From Gracilariopsis chorda (taxonomy: Eukaryota > Rhodophyta > Florideophyceae > Gracilariales > Gracilariaceae), in NCBI GenBank assembly GCA_003194525.1, contig NBIV01000159.1, positions 1 to 64,000 of the forward strand: DNA of 64,000 bases, given 5' to 3'. The position numbers and the translations under genes are program-made. Under the pieces are notes generated by a model. It searched no databases, was not told where the DNA came from, and saw only the letters and a list, made by a program, of their open reading frames with translations. Of this stretch, positions 22,642 to 34,800 are shown in pieces; the stretch's first letter is position 1, and each line of letters starts with the position of its first letter.

Positions 22642-24957
22642 TTAGGACTGGATCTTTTCTTTCTTCTTGTTCTTGGATAACCGCTCTCCTACTGATCTTT
22701 TCCTTTTTTGTGGTCTACACCTTCCCATGTTTGCGTTGTGAATTTTGGACACCTGATCAGAAGATTCGGTCATAACCAGGTTGTGCAGCAGACTTAATTG
22801 CGGTGGTGAAATGGCCAACAAGGAGGGCGGCCCTCCCGCACTCACTTCACCAATCCCATGCTGCAAGTACTGTTTCAAACTGTATTGAATTGATACGCTG
22901 TGCGCTTTCGCCGCTCTATGCATCTGATCGCATAGCCCTTTTACGTCGAAGCACAAGGTATACGTCTCGAATTCCTTTTTGCGAGTGTTGGAGACCATTT
23001 TAGTGTAGGCATCAATTGTGCCACCATTCAATACATCGAGAACTGCATTGCGTTCTTGAGATCCCGACAACCCATTTTCATTTGCAGCATCGTTCTTTTG
23101 GTATTGCTCTACCTCCAGTTTAACCTGATCCTTGCCAGTTCCCATTTTCGATCTCGCCGCAGTATTTCGTTCACATCCCAGAAGCTAGAGTTTCGATACC
23201 AGTATTTATGAAAGAACTGTCTGATCGTAAAGCAAACACCAATCAATTCTGATACCTGTGTATGGCTCTTTGACACTTCGTAGATAGCAGCGGACATTCT
23301 AGTTATGTGGGTGCACGGAATGCCGTTGATAATTGTCTAATAACATGAAAAGACTCCTCGCAGAGTGGAAGAAGTTCTATCGGAATTGGGGGTTTCAAGG
23401 TAGAAAAGTGCTGTACATGGCTTGGTGGATAATGCATTTGGAGACAACCCATCCATGGATGATGACGCATACGGTTCCAAACGAGCTTCCAAAAGCCCAA
23501 TGTGAAAGAAACACACCCATGTATTGGGATGATTGACAATGTCTTCTGGGTGCTTTTGGGGAATATCCAATGTAATAAAGGGATTTTGCTCAACCCACAC
23601 ATCCCTCAAAATATAAGAAGAGGACTTAACTATACTCTCATAGCTGAAATTCCTTTGGGAGTAGGGAGTCAAATTCTAAATCATAGCCTCAGTGATTGTA
23701 AGTGGCAGAGAAATTTGAGATGTCAACAACGCCTTTCAGATACCATTCTGATTACCACTTTGGCTCTTGTTCAGCTCCTGTTTTCGTCTTGCAGCTTATC
23801 TTCGCATTTTGAGTGGCAATTCGGAAAAGAGGACGTTTTCCTTCAGAACTAATTTCTGATGGCTGACTTGAAAGGCTTCTGTATAACCCGATCCTTGAAA
23901 GAAGAATCTACGGTGCAAAAATAAGTTCTTATAGCACGTCATCAGCACTGAAGGATTGTCGAGGTATAGAAACTGGTACCATTGAGGGGGTCTAAGGTTG
24001 TCTGCACACAAAAACCGCGTATCGTACTTATCCTCCAGTGCTTTACGGCGTTCCTCAAATGTTTCTATTGTGCTACAACTGCGGAGAGTATGGAGAACCC
24101 TAATAAGATCCCTGGCCCATTCACTGCTTCTAATTTTGTTGCACCAGCGACTGGCATTCGTAAGTTGGTTCTTGTTCAGAAGCCAGTCATCTAGTGATAT
24201 GTACGATACTGGAAAGACCTTCCGAATTGCAGCATTCGTATATGGGCTTTGATCGATAGCGACGGTACAGGGAGAGACGTTGACAATGGACTTTAACCTT
24301 TCAAGAACCCATTCTATGCTCTCTGTTTTTTCGTTGACTATGGACCTCATAAATAAGTCAGCACGGAACCACCATTATCGAGACCATGAATGGCTACAAT
24401 TGGTACTCCAAAACGCTTGGATACAGCTTTGCAGTCCAGAGAAACTCCAAGAACTATTCCATTCCTCTGACACTCTTCTATCCAATCGTGGTAGGCCCAT
24501 GCCATATATTGTAATGTCCGTTTCTCTTTCGTTGCACAGAACGTGTGATTATTAACATGGTCTTCCTGTATCGGGAGAAGTACTTGACACAAATTTAAAC
24601 TCTCCCGTTCTTTTGGATTTCTAAGCTCTGTGAAGTAACGTAATCGTTTGCGAAAACATTTTTTGTCCGTCCATATATCGTACTTATCTTCCAAGAGCTT
24701 CAAAAAAAAAATTTGTAGTTCAATCATAGATGCATGTAAAAGTCGTGTACCTCCTTCATCATTTCTGGCGGAAACCTGGTTTTTAGCCTCTGCAGTTTCG
24801 GGCCGTGGCTATGAAACGCCCTTGACCAATCTCCGTAGTAGTACCACTCACCCGTTTCTTTGCTTCCCGAAGAAGGTGTGGTACGCACAGCAATATTGAA
24901 GGCGCATTTTATGTCATCATCATCAAGAAGCTTGCAGACCAGCAAATCGCGAGCCAA
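22642..24957 (-). pseudogene. Mutator-like (MULE) transposase A
   Basis: Pieces in order on the minus strand form one transposase. The N-terminal part is 24957-24724, with PEMMKEVHDFYM. The MULE core starts at 24727 with RNGIVLGVSLDCKAVSKRFGV (first catalytic Asp). The next frame (24350) has PCTVAIDQSPYTNAAIRKVFP (second Asp) and the GYTEAFQVSHQ block (likely catalytic Glu). A SWIM-like zone near 23,500 is decayed. The end is a basic GRCRPQKRKR tail. Frame changes lie near 24,725, 24,350 and 23,300. It aligns with transposase B throughout. It would cut and paste the element at its terminal repeats. Confidence 0.8.
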
Positions 24958-25020
24958 TTGTCACGACCTTCCTTGTCCCCGGTACTCACAATCTCTTATT
25001 GTTGTAGAAAAACCGTGAAA

Positions 25021-25271
25021 CGCTTAGGATAAAACAAGTAGTTTTTAAGGCACATTCACTCGGCTTGACTTCTATCTTTCGTCAAGGAGAAGCTTTCAAT
25101 CATTCTTTTATACTGTTTCAATAAATATCTAAAGTGTTCTAGAGCTCTACTGAGTTTCTGTCATGATGTCTAAAATGGGTCTACATTGTTCTTCTATAGA
25201 ACCTTCCAGAAGTCTCTAGAAGATAGCAGTTTCCAGTTGCCTCTAAGAAGCTTCTGGATGCTTCTACAACA
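25021..25271. repeat. Dispersed repeat, inverted copy of 63025-63273
   Basis: Reading inward from CGCTTAGGAT it matches the reverse complement of 63273-63025. Shared blocks are ACTTCTATCTT-CGTCAAG, GTGTTCTAGA, CTCTACTGAGTTTCT and TGCTTCTACAACA. It is a non-coding dispersed repeat or a terminal fragment of an unknown element. Confidence 0.7.
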
Positions 25272-26653
25272 CTTATGAACAGGTGATACCCATGGCATTC
25301 GGAAATATACTGCCGGTGCTTAAGTATATCTTCGTTCGTCATGACAGGGAACGCAGAGAGATATGCATTACTTGCGTTTCGAGCGCGATCCTGATGGCTC
25401 ATATCTACATCGATATCGTCTGGAGATTATGATCTTGAGACGCATCCATGGGTTTTGTCTGAATCACTGTGAAGTTCTTCCTTGATGAATGGAGTGCTAT
25501 GCTCCAACTGTTCATCATCCATTGCATCTCCATGGCAATCACCTCTGAAAGCAATCGTAGTTTGCTTCTTAAAGTACGTTTAGTCACACACAATATGTCA
25601 GCTATCAGTGACAGCAAATGAACAGTGGCCGGAATGTGTGATAACTTTGGGCGCCATCACGAGACGGTGACGCAGGGGGCCAAAACGTTGTAATAATAAA
25701 AGCCAAAAGGGTGCTCTTCGTAGCTAAAAGCCCCAAAAAAAGTTGAAAACAGTTGGATCAAAAGAACTAAACCCACTCTATGAAATAAAACAACACTAGG
25801 GAGAGCAAGAGGCTCAATCCCCAAATAAAACTTCTTAATTTCTTGTTGAAACGGCGCGCAACCCAAGAATTATGTCAAGGATCACTAAGGGTCAGACCCT
25901 CGGCTTCCGGTGAGACACTCCGGATGTGAAGTGTATTCTGCAGCCTACCTACGTCTGCACTAACCAGAAGCAGGCGGATACAATCCTTACAGGGCTTCCC
26001 GAGGAGAGCTACTAACAGCGGGATATGCTTTCACTCTATACCCAAGCTGGCCCTTTGCAGGAAAGGTTGCACGGCACGTCGCCTGCGGATAGCTTCCCGT
26101 CAAGTACTGCCGTCCGGAAATCACCAGGTCTTTCGACTGACACCGTTATCCGAGCAAAGCTCCGGTGGGGCTCACAGAAGACAGAAACACCTTTGGTACA
26201 CACTACCCGTCTCTCGTCCACGCCTAAGGCGCTTCAACCGGTCTTAGCGACGGTACTTCCCCACCCTATTGGACAACTAGCGGCACACGCCTCACTAGAA
26301 GCCCTTCATCTAGTGGCGAACGCCTCACTGGTTGTTGATGATAGTTGAAGTGGCTGAAGGTTGATAGGGGGTGGGGCTTAGATGTTGGTCGATTGTTGAG
26401 GTGAGTTCAGACCGAAGTCCAAAGCTCAGGACCTCTTTTTATAGTGTTTAGAGGCACTACAAACGAGCCAAATACGCATTTCTACTTGCTAGTTACTCAT
26501 GTGTGCGTCTAGGTTACTCCATTGGCTTCTAGAGACCTCTGGAGCTGCACACTAACCAATAATAAAGCGACAATTTGCGCCAGCATCACTAAAATACTGT
26601 AGTCTTTGCTTGGCCAACAAAGCGTGCAATGTGCTAGACACTACTGGAACATT
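25272..26653. other. No gene recognised
   Basis: Minus-strand frames at 25617-25405 and 25402-25272 have plausible residue composition but no motif. The plus-strand frame 26025-26348 is Ser/Thr/Pro-rich and unconvincing. No clear repeat. Confidence 0.35.
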
Positions 26654-26986
26654 CTACACGTGTGTTCCAGCAATGTCTGGCACATTCCGCAACATTAGCG
26701 ACCGACAATAACTTACCGTAGTCGGAGCGAGGTACTGTGTGGGACTTAGATAAGTTTTTTTGGAGCAGTTGTAGTTGCTAAACGGAACTGCTATTTCAAC
26801 AGGCAGCTTTCCTTTGATCCCGCTTCTTACGCTTTGTATCCTCTTCCCTCTTTGTTCCGCACTGACCTGGTTCTGTTCATAATTGTGTTGGTCTGTTCCA
26901 TCTACCTCCCACCCAGAGCAATCACATCGGAGCTTTGCTAGAAATGAGGCTGTGCAACCTGATTTTTTCGGCCTAGACTTGTACAT
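26654..26986 (-). pseudogene. Possible MULE-type zinc/DNA-binding fragment
   Basis: 110 codons beginning MYKSRPKKSGCTASFLAKLRC, with a following C-S-G-W-EVDGTDQHNY. The spacing (basic-SGC-A..., Cys, then H-N) resembles FAR1/FLYWCH-type DNA-binding modules at the N-terminus of Mutator-like transposases. It lies upstream of transposase A on the same strand, separated by the dispersed repeat, and may be its detached N-terminal part. Assignment is by pattern only. Confidence 0.4.
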
Positions 26987-27513
26987 TAAACAGCTAATTC
27001 GTAGGTTGCATATGTATCAGTAACGCTTCCAAAAGGCTCTATGTCTATACAGACTGAACAGAAACCCCTTATCTGATTGCTTCCCAACAAAACCAGGGAG
27101 ATCTTTGACAAGCTTTTCAACGATATTGACCTCTTTTCGTTTTTTATGCCACTCAGGAAACGATTTACTTCTCGTTGGGAACTTCTGTACCGTATTAGGT
27201 TGTTGATCCGATACGTTCTCGTCGACGTTATCGTTCGTTTGCTTTGCACTAAGTTCTCCTGCGGAATCCTTCCTCGCCGTGTTCATTCTTCGTCTCTTCG
27301 TTCATTTCTGTTCAAAGACTGGAATGCGGAGCACACTTGAGACATTTTAGCTGCCTTAAAACGCGTCTCGCTCTTCTTGTAGTCTGCAGTTCCATTGCCT
27401 TTCCTTTCAGCAATTAGTGGAGCCGTTTGGGTCCCTTCCAGTGCTTGGGTAAGATTCTTCGTAGCCTCAGACCCCTGCCTCAATCTTGATTTAACGCTTC
27501 CTTGAGTATCCAC
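26987..27513 (-). pseudogene. Lys/Arg-rich hydrophilic ORF, frame-broken
   Basis: Two adjacent frames (27513-27283 and 27286-27017) form a continuous hydrophilic, Lys/Glu/Gln-rich reading (KSRLRQGSEATKNLTQAL; FPEWHKKRKEVNIVEKLV). They sit between the Ulp1-like gene and the zinc fragment, so they may be accessory element sequence. No domain recognised. Confidence 0.35.
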
Positions 27514-27594
27514 GCGCCTCTGTCTGTTCCTCCTCTTTCTAAATACCCGCTGTCTCCAAGCATCATGATCAGCACTTAAGGTAAATTCATTCTA

Positions 27595-28296
27595 TTAAAT
27601 GGAGATGGCAGGGTTCAGAGCGGCGCTCTGTGTGATAACGTCAACTGGTTTCTGGGCACAAGTACACAGATACTTCTCAGTAATACCACTGTTAAATGTA
27701 CCAACATACGTTAAACTTGGCATATATCCCCTTGTTTGGGAGTAATGCAACAGTAACGCAAGACAATATGCCCCACAACTGAAACTATCCCGTTGTTTTG
27801 CATACTTCAGGGTATCCAACATGTAATTACCTGTCTTATACATCCACGTTACCTTTTTCTCTAATGTTGCGTTTACTGCAGCAGCCACAATTCTTTTCCT
27901 GTGTGAAGCACAGTCTGTCGCCAAGCTATCACCCCAATAAAGCTCCCATGCACCAATCTCCATCTTGTCCGCTACCATTATGCCCCAGTGGTTTTGTTTA
28001 ACCTTCATTGGGAGAATCATACACTGAATTGGGCAATCGGTTCGGTACATCCTCTCTGATAGCCTTGTCTTATATCTTTCTAGGTCTTCCGTTTTGTATT
28101 CTTCTTCAACTTTTTCGTGATACGTATCAGTGACAAGACCCATCGTTGTACCTGTCTCTGCACTGACAAAGACAAAAACCTTCTTTGGGTTCCAGTTCAT
28201 AAATAACAGCTGTGACCAAAGTGTTACAAAACCATACAACTTTTTTAGAGCATTGAACGAACGAGGGCTGAAAACTTCGAGTTTCATCCCATTCAT
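27595..28296 (-). CDS. Ulp1/SUMO-type cysteine protease (C48-like)
   Basis: 233 codons from an ATG. The C48 catalytic arrangement is complete: His103-Trp104 in QNHWGIM, Asp123 in WGDS, Gln168 in KQRDS and Cys174 in SCGAYC, with spacing normal for Ulp1 peptidases. These enzymes cut SUMO or related C-terminal Gly-Gly peptides. Ulp1-like genes are carried by some Mutator-like elements in plants and protists, and this one sits between two MULE transposase genes on the same strand, so it is probably element cargo. A coding-like extension upstream (FDRGNTIGFKHLRYIW, 28375 downward) is in another frame, so the N-terminus may be truncated by a frameshift. Confidence 0.85.
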   Translation of the reverse strand: MNGMKLEVFSPRSFNALKKLYGFVTLWSQLLFMNWNPKKVFVFVSAETGTTMGLVTDTYHEKVEEEYKTEDLERYKTRLSERMYRTDCPIQCMILPMKVKQNHWGIMVADKMEIGAWELYWGDSLATDCASHRKRIVAAAVNATLEKKVTWMYKTGNYMLDTLKYAKQRDSFSCGAYCLALLLHYSQTRGYMPSLTYVGTFNSGITEKYLCTCAQKPVDVITQSAALNPAISI

Positions 28297-28375
28297 CTCG
28301 GACTAAAGGCTTCAATTGTATCCAAATATAACGCAAGTGTTTGAAACCAATGGTATTGCCTCGGTCAAAAGTCAT

Positions 28376-29225
28376 CGAGGTGTATTTCTGTAGATCTTTT
28401 AAGAACCAGACAGTTCTTTGTAGAGCGGTTTGCCCATCGGTTTGCTTGATTTTTTTGTTTCTGGCGATACGTTATAAAATTTGTTGTGTCACTCTTGTTC
28501 TTGTAGAGCAAAACCCTGCGAGGGGTAATGTCCACCGGATGTCCGGCGTTCGCTCCCTTAGGAAGTGAACAGCAGCGGAAACAGCCCTGTGTCCGTGCTC
28601 AGTGCTATGCACGGAGGGTGTAAGACGGAGACAGTTGCTGGATATATGTACAGATGTGGGAAAAAAGAAATGATATGACCAGTTGTATTGGCGGCAAACC
28701 TAAGGAAAAAGGGGCAAAAGACGACAACAATGGGCGCCGTAGAGCGGTGAGTGTGCTCGGGACACAACACCCGAAACGATGCCATGGACCGTGCGAAAAG
28801 CGGGAACCAGTCCGTAGGCGGAGTGACAGCGATAATATAAACCAGAGAAATATCTTATACAGGAACGGAAACCGATCGGACTATCGAGACGACGCTGAAA
28901 TCTGAAATAAAGGTGACAAGTGATAAATTGTTTCCTAGTTGACCCTGAAAGGTAGACGCACCTGGTTTCAGCATGGTTACTTTCCGCGAGGATTTGTACA
29001 CCTAAGCAGGTGGTGACGACTATAATATTGCCTACGAGAAGAAGACACGACTCAGTTACCCTTTTCTTCTGGCAGAGGTAGGTTGATGTCCGCCTCACCT
29101 AGAAAGGTTCCATTGAGATAAACTATAATAATGAAAAGATATAGTTCACACCTTACGAGGTCCACAGACGTGGTCAACCCACTACCAGCACGGTACATTC
29201 GCACAGTCGCGATACCCATATTCAC
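28376..29225. other. No gene recognised
   Basis: Open frames exist on both strands (for example 28700-29098 minus) but show no motif or continuity. Confidence 0.35.
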
Positions 29226-29465
29226 GGGAAAGGGCTAAACTACACGATGTAAATAGTGTAGGCAAGTCAGCGCACATTTGCACCAATAAAAAGAGAGAAT
29301 CAGCAGGCACGTGCCACGGCGAGCTGCACAAGTGCTCGTGTCACTTGAGATCTTACTGTAGCCAATAATACGCCCCTATTTTAGATTTCAACGAGTAGAT
29401 CCGCAGAGTCCGGGCATTTCCTCTATCCCTGCTCTCTTCAGCCGCCAAGTCAGCACACTGTAAAT
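29226..29465 (+). repeat. Inner inverted repeat, left member
   Basis: Reverse complement of 36555-36798, moderately diverged. The plus strand encodes CTNKKRESAGTCHGELHKC followed by SCHLRSYCSQ and a TAA. The right member encodes the same peptide on the minus strand with only a few substitutions and the stop in the same place. Confidence 0.7.
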
Positions 29466-29538
29466 ATCTTGATCGCTATTTAGTGGCTTTTTTGTGCAAG
29501 CTGGTGAGCGTAACCGAGCGAGAAGAGAGGTAGGGAAT

Positions 29539-29744
29539 CGTGATCGTGCTCTCTCAACATTCCTTCCCCATATTATCAGATTCAACCAAAGCTCGTAAGC
29601 ACCATCGAGAACTTGTTTCCCGAGGTTATTGGAAGTGGAATCGTGATCATGCACCCTCAAAATTCATTCCTCATATTATCAGATTCAAAAAAAAGCTCGT
29701 GAGCACCATCCAGGAAGTGTTTCCCGAGGATACTGGAAGTGGAA
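29539..29744 (+). repeat. 103-bp tandem duplication
   Basis: Two head-to-tail copies (29539-29641, 29642-29744), each with CATATTATCAGATTCAA, AGCTCGT.AGCACCATC and TTTCCCGAGG. Each copy can be read as PHIIRF...LVSTI..(L/V)FPE, but copy 1 needs a frame change, so a duplicated coding segment has since decayed. Confidence 0.7.
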
Positions 29745-30589
29745 CTGCTGATAAGGCTGAAGTTCGGGTCTACGGGGGTAACGCCTCGGCAATGGACGGA
29801 AGTGAAAGCAGTGGCTACGAGCCAGAAGTGTGAGAAATGGGAAGCATGGGGAAAATCAGATTGACTATGCGTTCTGTCTAGCCTGATTTTTGAGCTTCGT
29901 CTGAACCCAAGAAGCCAGGCCAGTTCCAGTCACCTTGCACAACCGTTGATCAGTGGTACTGAACGCTCCAAATCCATGATCTACCACTGTGCCGAGCAGC
30001 GTTTCAATAGCTTCAAAACTAACGGCTTGATTTTAATGCAGCTTTGTGACATTGTATGGGCAGCGATCTTTTGGTATTTGTACAAGAGAGACAAACAAAT
30101 GCGTAGACGCTCCCATCCCGGGCTGACGGTTCGTCTAGCCTTACGCGGAGGCTTTCTTCCCATTTAATTGGTGCCCCTCATTATTGGACTTCAGAGTTTA
30201 ACTCCTCTGCATCAACTAAAGGATAGCGGCGTAGCTGACTACCGTCCCCATCAATGGCCATACAGGGTGAAGAAGCATTTTGGATCAAGCATTTTGAATA
30301 CACTTTTCTTGTCACAGCTCAAATCCAAGTTTGAGCCTGGTTCAGCACCTACAGAATTCTGAAGACTGCCGATTCGATGTCCACAGAAGCGTCTCTTCGG
30401 TAATTTTTCGTTTCCATAGAAGAGAACAACGGTGCATGAAAGTGGCAGAAAAACGGGCGGCGCTTACGATAATTGCACGAGCTTTGCATCGAGCCTCTTT
30501 GTGTGAAGGAGAAGGCAATTAGAGCAAGAATCCTGGGCTTTTATGAAGATCAGGAAAAGCTCAAAGAGATTATGAAAAAAGGAAAGGGA
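29745..30589. other. No gene recognised
   Basis: Short plus-strand frames without motifs. The end of the duplicated peptide reading runs to a TGA near 29,833. Confidence 0.35.
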
Positions 30590-33030
30590 TCAAAAGGCTG
30601 TGGTCAATGCTACAGCTAGTAGATGTGTCCGGGAGACTTTGAAATAATTGGAAGTACTTTGTCTTGCACGTTTTGGGCTATGGAAGTTGAGGGTGCCACA
30701 GCTGGTTCTGAGGATGTTGAAGGTGGGTGACAGTCTTTCTGAGATGCTTCCTGGAATGATTGCGGGCTTGCCCTCGCTCGCTTTCACGTGCGCTCCAAGG
30801 AGCTTCTCTTCCTCCACTGTGCCCTGTGGCGTCCATTGTTTGGCGGACGGATCCCAGATGTACTGAAATCTGTTGTAGAAGAAGATGGATGCAGTAAAGT
30901 GACAGTGTTCTATGTTTCTTCTGCGTGTTCTGTAAATGAGGCCAGCCTTGTTTTAAAAGTACCTCTAGCTTCGAATTGTGTCGCTTTTCCTTGCTGAATG
31001 TCTGCGATGGCATCTCTTAAAAGACATAGAACCCCACTCACCGCAAAACGTCCAATTCCAGTAGCTTGTCGATGTAAGTCATAGTAGAGGTTTTTTCCTT
31101 CCATGTACGTATTGTACCCATCTACTTCCGAGGCTTTTCTACTGGTTCTAGGTATATCTGAGTCAGTTGGGATAAACTCTTTCTCCGTCCACTCATCGAA
31201 ATGGCGTAGTCGGTAATTTATCTCCTCGTTGTTGAAGTATCGGGTCTCTGACCTGAGTTTCGCCATGTATGGGACTGTCATAGCAGAAGTATCTTTTCTC
31301 CTGTATGTAGAGAAAAGCGCTTCAAGAGGTATGAAGAATCATAGTATGTTTCGTAGTTCAGGGAACCACAGACGTTGTTCCTGATAAACCACGGCACATC
31401 GAACCATGTGACAACAAGCAAAGCCAACGGACCACGGCTGCCCACAGGAACAGACACCAATAAACTCTGCCTTACCGTCATTCCCCGACCCCGTAAACTT
31501 TTTTGAGAAGTGTACAACAGTCTCCTGTGATGAGCGTTCTTCATCCACCGACGAATTCCGGGTCTGACTCAGATGGCTTCCCCATTTCAACTTAAAGCGA
31601 GCTACAGGTCCAATTGCTGGGATGGAACTACTTTCCAGGTTTCTGGTTGGTTCTGGCTATGCTTCCTGTGAATAATCCACAACCTCTGTGCTGGAAAGAA
31701 TGTAGTTCTTCGAGGGCTTAAAACTCAAATCTACGAAGTGCGCCAAAGCGCAGATAGTGTACCCCGCCACCAGGCTGTCTACAACTTCTACAGGTAGAAA
31801 GTGCTCAAGCTCTCTTGTCTTCTGATATCTCCCACTTTGAGAAGATAAGGTTCGTACAATCTCCAAGCTCCGGGTATCAGCCCGTTCTTGGGATATACGC
31901 CGAACCTCCAAAGGAACCTTGCACAAGGGAATCTTCTTCGATATAATGATCTTCTTGTATGCAGAATTAGAAGATTCGGTGTAGCCAGTTCCTTGAAACA
32001 TGTGACGGGTAGTTATAGCCGCATTTCGGAAGCAAGACATCAGCATATGTGGCTTATAGTGGTACAACTACTTATACCACACAGGGAGACGATCGTCAAA
32101 AGCATCAAAGTTATTGGATTCTAGCATTCTCTTCCTTTCGAAAAACGTTTCCGACATATATGCCTTTGTGAGGTTTAACAGGTCTTTCTTCATATCGTGC
32201 ATCCAATTTATCTTAACAATCTTTCTACACCAATTGGCCACATTCTTCTTCTGATTCTCGCTCAGATGCCACTCCTCGAGGCTTATACAGCACGAATTGA
32301 ACACCTTCTCAGCTGCATTTATACACGCAATTTTCTGGTACATCAGTAACATCGCCGGTGAGACGGGGACTATAGACTGATGTAGGACAGAATTCGTACG
32401 AAGTCCTCTTCTGTCTCGAAGCACATGTACCCCATGAAAAATTTCAACACATGACCATCTTTGGCTCTTCCATTAATGGTGACCAGAGGGAAACCGTATC
32501 TATTGGCTATGGCTTTACAATCAATACATACCCCCGGAACAATGCCGAGCTTCTGGTACTTTTCCATCTACTCTCCAAACGTACTTCATCCTACCTGAAT
32601 CATCCACAGCGAAGAATTCCTTATTCCCTGCATCCTCCTGGCTCAACGAAAAGGGCAGGGCACACAACCTTACACATTCTAAATCGCGGGGATTGTTTGT
32701 GGAGGAAGCATACCGCAACTACTTCCTCGCCGATACCGGATTTATCTTTTGATTGTACTTGTCTTCTAGGTATCGTATCGTATCTCTAAAGCTCATATGC
32801 AAATCTTTCGTCATATAAATCGCTTCAGAAGGAATTTTTGGCTTGAGATGTCTAATACCAAAGCTCCCAGAGGGACCATGTCCATGTTTACAACCATTTA
32901 AATTAGCCACATATATCATTCCACCATCTTCCTCCTGCCCAGAATCCTCTGTCTTAATCGTTATTGAGAAGAGGCATCGCCTCATCTTGTTATTGTATTG
33001 ATCGCACCTCAAGATTCCCTTCTTCAGCAC
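30590..33030 (-). pseudogene. Mutator-like (MULE) transposase B
   Basis: Most of the protein is in one frame from 33030 to 30910. A TAG lies at 32719-32721, more stops follow, a segment near 32,567-32,370 is in another frame, and the C-terminal tail (30817-30590) is in a third. Blocks: RYLEDKYNQ, GIVPGVCIDCKAIANRYG (first catalytic Asp), CISLEEWHLSE, GTGYTESSNSAYKK (Glu region) and a SWIM zinc finger C-S-C-x9-C-C-H in VCSCGQPWSVGFACCHM. Where transposase A has the second Asp (AIDQSP), B reads LMYQKI, so that Asp appears lost. A SWIM finger after the MULE core is standard for these transposases. Confidence 0.8.
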
Positions 33031-33312
33031 CCTTCTAATCCCACGTTCAGCACCACGACTCTTCGGAGACTTTGCCTTATCCAGAGATCGCTTTCGTTCT
33101 CCAAAGTATGTGGAAGTCCTTACGAATAAGCTGTACCCGAAGCATTCCGCGATACATTGAACTTCCTTCAGAACCCTGACACGAAGAGCATTGAGAGAAA
33201 GGGTTTCCAGGTAGGCTAAGACAGCTGCTTTATAACACTCCTCAATTCTCTCATTCGGTATCGTGTTCTGTAAGGATTCCGTGCCCAGTTCTTCATCACC
33301 ATCTTCTGTCCA

Positions 33313-34512
33313 TTACTTTTCGTCCTTCTCTCCAAGGGCATCCTTCTCCCTTGATTCTGATTCTTCTTCATTCAGGATGCCACCATCAGAGTCTTCGAAG
33401 AAGAATGAAGTAACCTCCTCTTCGTCATCTAAGAATCGATCAATGAGCAGCGCCTCATCTTCTTCAATGGATTTCTCGTCTGAAACCTGCTGCGCATATG
33501 CAACGTTTGCGTTGAGAATTTCACTCTCTTCACTCATTTTTGAGCCTAGCTCGGCGCTCACAGCGCTGTGGGGTTGACGCTCACATTTGGCATCCACTGT
33601 TAGTTTTGAGGAGTTTGGAGAAGCAGGAGGGCGGTCAGCTTCAAAACAGCTAATGATAAAATCGTCTTTTACGCCACTGTCGACGTTAAACGCGTTATCC
33701 AGAACTCCATCCGAGCATTTTACATTGTTAACGCCACCTTTCCCGATACCTTCCCTTGAGATTGGTCCTTGCTGCGGCGTCTTCGGTAGATTGGAAACTG
33801 GCCTACCTTCGTCCTGTGAAACTGAGGAGTGTTGCTTCCAAAGCTCGGATTTGGATTCGTGCACTCCTCTTTGCGAAGCACTGCAATCAGATACACCTCC
33901 CCGGTCAGGGCATTTCGGGCTATGCAACACGCAATAGAAGGGATAAAATTCCTCAGCGCCACTGCAGTCGCCATACGACATATCGTCTTCGCTACTTGTT
34001 TCTGCATCGCTTTGAGATAAAGGTCCATGTGAATGCTCTAGGAGGTAGCATGATGAGCTGTTGTAGGACTCGGTTCCGTGGAAGGGGGGTATGGTTCGAA
34101 ATATGCATGACAGACGTACATATTCTCCTTTTTTCCGCATGTGCTCTTCCCATTCTTGTAGACGGGAAGCTAAAGAGGAGCGAATGCCCTCAAACCTCCT
34201 TCTCACAACATCTTCGGAGCATGGAAGTTGTTGGGGGGTGTGCGTGTGTATCAGGTCATGTTCAATTACCCAACATCTCGCCATGGGATAGAACTTTGCG
34301 CGAATGTTGGAGCGGCACTGCGACTTGTGCCGCAGACACCGCAATTTTCTGGTGAGCAGCGCAAACGACCTCGAATACCTCGTCTGTAACACTGAGAAGT
34401 ATTGTACATCATAGAGGTATCCAGAGATTTTAGCGATGTTGGCAACCAGTATAGGGAGGTCAAAGACCTCCTTTAAACCTTTCAGAGCTGAGACAAGCCT
34501 CTCGTTTGACAT
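33313..34512 (-). CDS. FLYWCH-like zinc finger protein with acidic tail
   Basis: 399 codons from the first ATG (34512); the frame is open upstream to 34563 without another ATG. Residues about 50-95 contain RKLRCLRHKSQCRSNIRA, then ARCWVIEHDLIHTH. This is the C-x(n)-C...H-x-H layout of FLYWCH/WRKY-GCM1 DNA-binding fingers that MULE proteins carry at their N-termini. The C-terminal half is Ser-rich and strongly acidic (EEDEALLIDRFLDDEEEV). It lies just upstream of transposase B on the same strand, so it is probably the DNA-binding part of the same element, encoded separately or cut off by a stop. It is open and undamaged. Confidence 0.6.
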   Translation of the reverse strand: MSNERLVSALKGLKEVFDLPILVANIAKISGYLYDVQYFSVLQTRYSRSFALLTRKLRCLRHKSQCRSNIRAKFYPMARCWVIEHDLIHTHTPQQLPCSEDVVRRRFEGIRSSLASRLQEWEEHMRKKGEYVRLSCIFRTIPPFHGTESYNSSSCYLLEHSHGPLSQSDAETSSEDDMSYGDCSGAEEFYPFYCVLHSPKCPDRGGVSDCSASQRGVHESKSELWKQHSSVSQDEGRPVSNLPKTPQQGPISREGIGKGGVNNVKCSDGVLDNAFNVDSGVKDDFIISCFEADRPPASPNSSKLTVDAKCERQPHSAVSAELGSKMSEESEILNANVAYAQQVSDEKSIEEDEALLIDRFLDDEEEVTSFFFEDSDGGILNEEESESREKDALGEKDEK

Positions 34513-34800
34513 CGCAAGTTCTGTGTTACATTCACAACCGTCCTGAAGTTTCACATCAACCCCTTAAAGCCTTCCATTGTTTTTAAATCTCTCTTGTAAG
34601 TCTGCCTGAACCTCAGTGCATGACCTGGTCTTCATAGTTCGTCCTTCACATATATTCATTGATGGCATCTCCATGTACAGCTTCTCGTGTACCTGAGCAT
34701 CAGAACAGGCTGCCAGCTCTTCATTCAGCTCTTGAGCTTGACCACCATTCTCAGAAGCCTGCTTCTTCTCTTCAATCTGTTATTCAGTGTGTGCCTTCAC

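Noticed and set aside
29540-29833. 97-codon plus-strand ORF as a real gene
   Set aside because: It spans two tandem copies read in different frames, so the open frame is a by-product of the duplication.
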